From contig NC_014378.1 of the NCBI RefSeq assembly GCF_000144695.1, positions 2,070,043 to 2,134,042 of the forward strand: 64,000 bases of DNA, written 5' to 3'. Both the position numbers and the translations under genes were made by a program. The stretch's first letter is position 1, and every line of letters starts with the position of its first letter. This document shows, piece by piece, positions 59,139-64,000 of the stretch. A model generated the notes under the pieces. That model had not been told where the DNA came from and did not search any database. It worked only from the letters and a program-made list of their open reading frames with translations. The DNA is from Acetohalobium arabaticum DSM 5501 (GTDB lineage: Bacteria > Bacillota > Halanaerobiia > Halobacteroidales > Acetohalobiaceae).

Positions 59139-59843
59139 TCATCCTTCTAAAATCCCAATTAACTCATCCGCTAAATCTGTTTCTTTAATTTTAGCAGTTA
59201 CCTTTTCTACTGGATAAGCTACCTCTATAAATTCAGCTGTAACTCTATTATCCTCTACCTCAACTACTGTATATATTCCATTACTATTACCATGTTTAGG
59301 CTTCCCTACACTACCGGCATTAATGATATGTCTACCATTAATCACTCGATGATAAGGCAGATGAGTATGACCACAGATTAGAATATCCTCTTCTAACTCT
59401 GCTGCTACTTCCTCTACTTGCTCACTATCAGCATATAGATACTCATTTAATTGACGGGGACTACCATGGACTACTAAAGCAGTATAATTCCCCAACTCCA
59501 ATCTTAATTCCTGAGGTAAATCCTTTAGAAATTCTCTATTATCTTCAGTAATTTCTTCATTAGTAAATTGTAAAGAAGAAAGTCCAATCTTCTCTTCACG
59601 TTCAGTCTCATAATCACAACCACAAGTAATACGAAGATTACCAATAGCATCATCATAATTCCCCTGGATTGTCTCTATCTTTTCCTGTTTAACCTTGCTA
59701 ATTACTTCATTCGGAAAAGGAGTATAACCGACCAAATCACCAGCACAGACTATTTGATCTACATTTCTAGTCTTTATATCGTTTAATACCTGTTCTAGAG
59801 CATAAATATTACTGTGAATATCAGTAATTACAGCTAATCTCAT
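59139..59843 (-). CDS. Calcineurin-like metallophosphoesterase (YfcE/MPP type)
   Basis: 234 aa, binuclear metal phosphoesterase. Motifs in order: DIHSN, GDLVGY, GNYDDA, VHGS, CGHTHLPYHR and NAGSVGKPKHG. It is directly downstream of an ArsR gene (28 bases), so it is part of an arsenic-type regulon. It could cleave phosphoesters or arsenoesters formed when arsenate replaces phosphate (inference). 225 bases downstream hold only a short unassigned coding remnant-like stretch and no clear terminator. Confidence 0.9.
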   Translation of the reverse strand: MRLAVITDIHSNIYALEQVLNDIKTRNVDQIVCAGDLVGYTPFPNEVISKVKQEKIETIQGNYDDAIGNLRITCGCDYETEREEKIGLSSLQFTNEEITEDNREFLKDLPQELRLELGNYTALVVHGSPRQLNEYLYADSEQVEEVAAELEEDILICGHTHLPYHRVINGRHIINAGSVGKPKHGNSNGIYTVVEVEDNRVTAEFIEVAYPVEKVTAKIKETDLADELIGILEG

Positions 59844-59870
59844 CTTAACACTCCTCTCTAATAATTTAAT

Positions 59871-60194
59871 TTAGCAATCACTCTTAGTACAATCATATCT
59901 CCCCGGCTGTTTAGCAGTAATAAAATCCAAGCTATCCTTGAACTCTTCTACTTTATCATGATTCAACTCATAATCCACCCAGCGTCCACGTTTAGTAGCT
60001 TTAATCAATCCCGCATTCTTAAGTATCTTAAGATGATGGGATATATTAGGCTGGCTTAGGCCTAGCTCCTCTGTTACATCACAGACACATAATTTACCAC
60101 AACAGGCCAATAAATCAACAATCTTCAACCTCCGTTCATCAGATAAAGCTTTAAATAATTCTGTTGTTTCTGCAATCTTTTCCATCTGGTTCAC
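59871..60194 (-). CDS. arsR: ArsR-family regulator of the phosphoesterase operon
   Basis: 107 aa. Metal site KLCVCDVTEEL, recognition helix SQPNISHHLKILK, plus C-terminal cysteines DCTKSDC that add a second thiol site as in some ArsR of bacteria. First gene of the two-gene operon with the metallophosphoesterase. A 44-bp inverted repeat operator lies immediately upstream. Confidence 0.93.
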   Translation of the reverse strand: MNQMEKIAETTELFKALSDERRLKIVDLLACCGKLCVCDVTEELGLSQPNISHHLKILKNAGLIKATKRGRWVDYELNHDKVEEFKDSLDFITAKQPGRYDCTKSDC

Positions 60195-60209
60195 TCCTCA
60201 TCTACTAGA

Positions 60210-60253
60210 TATCATATAAATAAATTTATATATTTATGTTTATTTATATGATA
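60210..60253 (-). promoter_or_regulatory. ArsR-type operator
   Basis: Perfect 15-bp arms TATCATATAAATAAA / TTTATTTATATGATA with a 14-base centre, just upstream of the arsR start. Confidence 0.8.
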
Positions 60254-60791
60254 ACCAAACTTAACAACAATGTCAACAATAATTTGATAATTATCCTGTA
60301 TAAAGCTTGATCTTAAATTAAATGAACTTGCAACTTTATTGATATATTGTTGCAGTTTAGAGTTGATATCTTGCAAACGCTCCGAAAATCAGCCCTAATT
60401 AATTAGCAATAAATTAACCTTAGAGCTACTGTTTGAATACCCTACTTTATATGTTAGCCATTTTCTCTTGTGGGGCTGCTTTAAAGTCGCTTTTTGCAAG
60501 ATATCAACTAATTGTGCAAAATAATCTGAGGAAGCGTTTAAAACCAGATTAATGAAAATTCTGTGCTATAAATAGTCAACATTTCTCTGGAGCGACTCTT
60601 AAAACTGACTCGAAACCAGGGATGGTGGAGAGTCAGTTTTTGAGAATGAGTGAGACAGGACGTCGAACGAATGGCAAGCGTAAGAGATTTGTTGACTATA
60701 ATCTGCAATATCATGAATGCGCATATTAATTATGCTAGGTAATTACAAATAAGAGGTATATTGAGGTTCCCCCATTAAATTAGACACTATA

Positions 60792-61613
60792 TTAAGCCAT
60801 TTTTCTCTCTTTCTCGTAGTTTTTCGGACTCATATAATTCAAATATGAATGTAGCCTAACTTTATTATAGTAACCAGCAATATATTCAAATATATCTAAC
60901 CTAGCTTGATTTCTGGTTAAATACTTTTTATGATAAACTAACTCAGTCTTCAAACTACCAAAGAAACTCTCAGCAACTGCATTATCCCAACAGTCACCTT
61001 TACGACTCATTGAGGATCTAATGCTATGCTGTTTAAATAAATTCTGTAATTTGTGGCTTGCATACTGGCTACCTCTATCAGAGTGGAATATAAGTCCTGC
61101 TTCAGGGTTGCGGCGACTTATAGCCATCTTAGTTGCTGACATTATTAAATCTGTATTTATTCTTTTACTCATAGAATAGCCAACTACTTTTCTTGAATAG
61201 AGATCAATTACAACTGCCAGGTAAAGCCAACCCTTTTTAGTTGATATATAAGTAATATCAGAGACCCAGACTTTATCTGGTTTATCTATATCAAAATCCC
61301 TTTTTAGGAGATTTTCTTTTAAAGGTAAGTCATGATTTGAATTGGTAGTTCTTTTAAACTTTCTTTTTTGAATTGCTTTTAAACCCATTATCCGCATTAA
61401 CCTAGCAACTCTTTTAATGTTCACTGTATAACCCTCTTTTCGCAGCACTCTATGAATTCTAGGGCTACCATATGTTCCATTATGCTGCCAGTAAATTTCA
61501 GCTATTTTAAGTTTTAATTTTTTATTTATTTTTTCTCTTTGAGATGGTTTTCTATTTAACCATTTATAATATCCAGAGCGGGACACCTCTAAAACCTGAC
61601 ACATCTTCACCAC
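60792..61613 (-). CDS. IS3-family transposase OrfB (DDE integrase core)
   Basis: 273 aa region with HTH_21 ([14 protein letters not shown]), then rve integrase domain. Catalytic Asp in WVSDITYI, Asp in [11 protein letters not shown], Glu in [15 protein letters not shown]. It is expected to be translated as an OrfAB fusion by -1 slippage at the A6G in orfA, giving the active transposase; the stand-alone start at 61613 has no clear ribosome site. Intact. Confidence 0.94.
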   Translation of the reverse strand: MVKMCQVLEVSRSGYYKWLNRKPSQREKINKKLKLKIAEIYWQHNGTYGSPRIHRVLRKEGYTVNIKRVARLMRIMGLKAIQKRKFKRTTNSNHDLPLKENLLKRDFDIDKPDKVWVSDITYISTKKGWLYLAVVIDLYSRKVVGYSMSKRINTDLIMSATKMAISRRNPEAGLIFHSDRGSQYASHKLQNLFKQHSIRSSMSRKGDCWDNAVAESFFGSLKTELVYHKKYLTRNQARLDIFEYIAGYYNKVRLHSYLNYMSPKNYEKERKMA

Positions 61614-61651
61614 AGTAAATTGATCACTGTGGTCCCTGATAAAACCGTAAA

Positions 61652-61954
61652 TTACTTCGGTTCGTTCGAGAAGATGCTTACGGCCTTTTTTAAAATATCA
61701 CGCTCTGTTTTAGCATCTTTTAATTCTTTTTTTAGTCTTTGAATTTCTTTTTGTTCAGAAGTTAGTTTCTGTTTGCCATGGCCTGGAAAAGCAAGATCAC
61801 CTTTATCTTTATACTCTCGACGCCATCTAACTAAAGTTCCATAGGGTATATCAAGATTTTCAGATACATCTTTAACTGTTTTATCTGATCTATTTGATAG
61901 TTCAACAGCATCTTTTTTGAATTCTTCTGTATAACTTTTTCGTTTTTCTCCCAA
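61652..61954 (-). CDS. IS3-family transposase OrfA
   Basis: About 100 aa DNA-binding protein: HTH ([19 protein letters not shown]...[11 protein letters not shown]) and leucine-zipper-like helix ([22 protein letters not shown]). The start is TTG 61954 with CGGAGGTG upstream; an ATG further up comes from the terminal repeat. An A6G slippery run at 61685-61691 near the 3' end lets ribosomes shift into orfB. Confidence 0.92.
   Translation of the reverse strand: MGEKRKSYTEEFKKDAVELSNRSDKTVKDVSENLDIPYGTLVRWRREYKDKGDLAFPGHGKQKLTSEQKEIQRLKKELKDAKTERDILKKAVSIFSNEPK
61685..61691 (-). promoter_or_regulatory. Slippery A6G frameshift site
   Basis: Minus-strand AAAAAAG within the last codons of orfA, the usual -1 frameshift signal of IS3 elements. 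Confidence 0.75.
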
Positions 61955-62060
61955 TTGTAGCACCTCCGTTACTTCTATTATATCGCTTAACTGGGTGTCT
62001 AACAAATTGGGGGAGGGTCATATGCGAAGAAATTGAAGGTGACACAATATATCAATATAA

Positions 62061-62360
62061 TTATATATTAAATTGATCAAACAAAGTTCGATATTCTGTA
62101 AAAACATCATCTTCTAAACAGTAACAGACTCGAGGACCATCAATCCTTCCTTTTATCCAGCCTGCTTCTTTTAATACTTTTAAATGCTGGGAAACTGTAG
62201 ACTGCGAAACCGGTAGTTGCTCCACAATACTGCCCACTATACATTGATTATCATCAGGTAAATCAGCTAAAATTTCAATTATTTTAATTCGATGAGGATG
62301 TCCTAAAGCCTTTGTTAATTGGGCCAATCTTTCTTGCCAGTTCTCTTCTTTCTGTTCCAT
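62061..62360 (-). CDS. arsR: ArsR-family regulator next to arsM
   Basis: 99 aa winged-helix repressor of a different subtype: no CxC at the alpha-3 site (QCIVGSIVEQL has one Cys), recognition helix SQSTVSQHLKVLK, and CYC near the C-terminus (PRVCYCLED) that may form the metal site. It follows arsM by 19 bases and is last in the operon. Ends two bases before the outer arm of R2. Confidence 0.9.
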   Translation of the reverse strand: MEQKEENWQERLAQLTKALGHPHRIKIIEILADLPDDNQCIVGSIVEQLPVSQSTVSQHLKVLKEAGWIKGRIDGPRVCYCLEDDVFTEYRTLFDQFNI

Positions 62361-62379
62361 TCCTATTCTCCTTTATAAA

Positions 62380-63180
62380 TTATTCTGGTTTCTTTCCAGT
62401 AATATAAGCAGAGTAGATAAAGTCTTCTGGTTGAATTTCTGTAGACCAATCCTGTACTATCTCTTCACTATTCTCTTTTCTTTTAATCTCTACATCTTCA
62501 AAACCATTCTTCTCCATTATTTCTTCCAATTCTTCCGCAGGGATAGCTCCAGTAATACATCTGCTGTAATTCTCCAGATTATCCTTTATCTCTTCAGACA
62601 ACTCATTATTCTTTACCACATCTGAAATTGCTATTCTCCCTCCAGACTTTAAGACTCTATAAATCTCCTGGAACACTGCTTCTTTATCAACAGACAAATT
62701 AATTACACAGTTAGAAATTACAACATCAACTGAATTATCGGCCGCTGGAAGTGCTTCAATCTCTCCTAATCGGAATTCAACATTTTCAAAATTATTCTCC
62801 TCCGCTGTTTTACGGGCTTTAGTAATCATCTCCGAAGTCATATCTACTCCAATCACCTTCCCCTCAATTCCGACCTCTCGTGCAGCAAGAAATACATCAA
62901 ATCCTGCTCCGCATCCTAAATCAAGTACAGTTTGGCCAGGCTGCAGGTTAGTTATAGCCTGAGGATTTCCACAGCCGAGCCCCTGATTAGCTTCTATGAA
63001 ATCTGTTTCTAAATCTTCGGAAGTATAACCTAGCTTATTGCTAATTTGAGCTATATCTATCCCCTCTGAATTTCCACTACAACAGCCACTGCTGCTACAG
63101 CAACCTTTATTTTCCCCTTCAACTATCTGTGAATAATTTTCTCTCACTTTCTCTTTAATGTCATTTTTGGAATCATTCAT
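62380..63180 (-). CDS. arsM: Arsenite methyltransferase ArsM
   Basis: 266 aa SAM-dependent enzyme methylating As(III). Cys-rich N-terminus GCCSSSGCCSG; GLGCGNPQA; SAM motif LDLGCGAGFDVF; ISNCVINLS; SRCITGAIPA, placing the As-binding cysteines of the ArsM family. The product may be exported by the ArsP-type permease. First gene of arsM-arsR with its own promoter and operator. The operon lies between inverted repeats R2 and R3. Confidence 0.95.
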   Translation of the reverse strand: MNDSKNDIKEKVRENYSQIVEGENKGCCSSSGCCSGNSEGIDIAQISNKLGYTSEDLETDFIEANQGLGCGNPQAITNLQPGQTVLDLGCGAGFDVFLAAREVGIEGKVIGVDMTSEMITKARKTAEENNFENVEFRLGEIEALPAADNSVDVVISNCVINLSVDKEAVFQEIYRVLKSGGRIAISDVVKNNELSEEIKDNLENYSRCITGAIPAEELEEIMEKNGFEDVEIKRKENSEEIVQDWSTEIQPEDFIYSAYITGKKPE

Positions 63181-63203
63181 AGATTGTTCCCTCCTTAAGT
63201 TTT

Positions 63204-63246
63204 ATTATAACAACTTAATCGTTAATCGTCAATAAGCGATTAAGTT
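63204..63246 (-). promoter_or_regulatory. arsM promoter with overlapping ArsR operator
   Basis: TTGACG, 17 bases, TATAAT on the minus strand. A palindrome AACTTAATCG / CGATTAAGTT (63212-63221 / 63237-63246) overlaps the -35 and spacer, fitting repression by ArsR. Confidence 0.75.
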
Positions 63247-63318
63247 ACATCTCTTATTTCATTTTATGCAAAAAAATATTACAATAAAAATGGCCTATTG
63301 GCCACTTAGATTTAACTC

Positions 63319-64000
63319 TATATTGATATATTGTGTCACCTGCAATTTCTTCGCATATACCTCTTATTTGTAATTGCCTAGTATAATCAATATGAGTTCA
63401 TTCATGATATTGCGGGAATAGTCAATATGTATCCGCCGCTTGCCGTTCGTTCGACATCCTGTCTCACTCACTGTCAAAAACTGGCCCTCCATCATAGCCA
63501 GCATAAAAACCAATGCTGACTATGGAATGAATTTATTGAGCAATGAGATAATATTGATGCTCTGATTTAAAGACAAAGAGCTAAAATTAGTTTCTCTACA
63601 GCCTCCATGATTCCAGACTAGTTTTACGACGGACAGGATGTCCTAGCACTGGTACTGCAACAGGACGTTGCGGTTAGTGCCAGTGAGAGTCGCTCTGGAC
63701 ACATATTGACTATTGATAATAAAATATATTGCTGTGATTATCACCAATGAGAGTTATTGAAAGCATATATTGACTATTTATGGTATTACAGAACAGAAAT
63801 TTCATTAGTTTGGGTTTTAACGCTTTCCCTCAGATAATTTTGCACAATTTAGTTGATATCTTGCAAAAAGCGACTTTAAAGCAGTCCCACAAAAGAGAAT
63901 AGTTAACATATAAAGCGGAATCTTTAAATCATAATACTAAGATTTATTTACTGCTAAGTGACTAGGACTGATTTCTGGAGCGTTTGCAAGATATCAACTC
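63319..64000 (+). repeat. Palindrome-rich repeat R3 (runs off the window)
   Basis: Same orientation as R1: outer arm TATTGATATATTGTGTCA at 63321-63338; AGTCAATATGT/ACATATTGACT arms; inner arms GTTGATATCTTGCAAA (about 63853) and TTTGCAAGATATCAAC near 63984-63999. Longer than R1 because of extra inserts (about 63496-63610 and 63627-63685). The right outer arm is beyond the window. No credible gene in 63181-64000. Confidence 0.8.

Larger units (their letters stand above)
60762..62020 (-). mobile_element. IS3-family insertion sequence
   Basis: 1259 bp with terminal inverted repeats starting TGAGGTTCCCCCA and TGACCCTCCCCCA, and a 3-bp target duplication TAT (60759-60761 / 62021-62023). Carries orfA and orfB with a slippery A6G. 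Inserted into repeat R2, so later than R2. Confidence 0.92.
60335..62058 (-). repeat. Palindrome-rich repeat R2, split by an IS3 element
   Basis: Same element as R1 but in opposite orientation: outer arms TTTATTGATATATTGT at 60335 and TGACACAATATATCAATA ending 62058. Inner arms GTTGATATCTTGCAAA / TTTGCAAGATATCAAC (about 60362-60509), and a GACTC/GAGTC hairpin. Interrupted by a 1259-bp IS3-family element at 60762-62020. No genes besides the transposase. Confidence 0.82.

Noticed and set aside
1-64000. CRISPR arrays, tRNA or rRNA genes
   Set aside because: No regularly spaced direct repeats or tRNA/rRNA-like sequences were recognised; repeats present are IS ends and palindromic elements.

Overview
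The window looks like part of the chromosome of a spore-forming, anaerobic, low-GC Firmicute. A halophilic or halotolerant member of the Halanaerobiales (Halobacteroidaceae-like) is my best guess, inferred from AT-rich DNA, acidic proteins, AdhE, FixCX, many ferredoxin-type proteins and late-sporulation promoters. I cannot name the species. No rRNA, tRNA or CRISPR array was seen.

Layout. 1-2.6 kb: sulfur operon cysK, IscR-like regulator, mnmA. 2.6-7.6 kb: adhE, a hypothetical gene, fixC-fixX, a DUF1540 protein. 7.8-9.5 kb: decayed IS200/IS605 element. 9.5-12 kb: AprAB-like pair, MOSC protein. 12.2-16.2 kb: IS remnant, flavodoxin, MscS channel, MerR regulator, DUF6485/DUF1638 pair, QueG-like fragment. 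16.2-16.6 kb: small element (A) that looks like a promoter-driven TnpB guide RNA. 16.6-19.7 kb: Dps, MCP-hemerythrin, cold-shock protein. 19.9-28 kb: sporulation-surface region, in which a module (subtilisin-like protease divergent from hydrophobic micro-proteins) is present twice, with sigma-K-type promoters (AC-N17-CATANNNTA). 28-31.8 kb: PAS/GGDEF protein and an intact IS200/IS605 copy. 31.9-43.9 kb: deacetylase, DEAD-box helicase, palindromic repeat R1, P-type ATPase, split YeeE pair, germination genes, a second type of IS605 element. 44-52.7 kb: alcohol dehydrogenase behind a cobalamin riboswitch, metQ behind a SAM-I riboswitch, phospholipase D, nitroreductase, bioY with a BirA operator, ferredoxin, CheB, minimal SufBC. 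52.8-64 kb: arsenic/metalloid island with four ArsR repressors, ArsP-like permease, Acr3, ArsM, a cysteine desulfurase with small proteins, a metallophosphoesterase, element B, an IS3 insertion, and palindromic repeats R2 and R3.

How the parts work together. Sulfur handling recurs: CysK, IscR-like regulator, MnmA, SufBC, cysteine desulfurase, YeeE pair, AprAB-like pair. The ars region combines sensing, efflux, methylation and probably thiol chemistry. The sporulation block supplies coat-type and membrane micro-proteins, two proteases and germination proteins. TnpB systems are unusually dense: one intact element, one decayed copy, a second element type, and two stand-alone RNA-only loci sharing the 113-bp TnpB guide-RNA scaffold.

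Annotation caution: at least two genes (fixX and the P-type ATPase), and probably a third, have no ATG/GTG/TTG start at the right place but have a good Shine-Dalgarno before an ATT. Many micro-proteins here are shorter than common ORF cut-offs.
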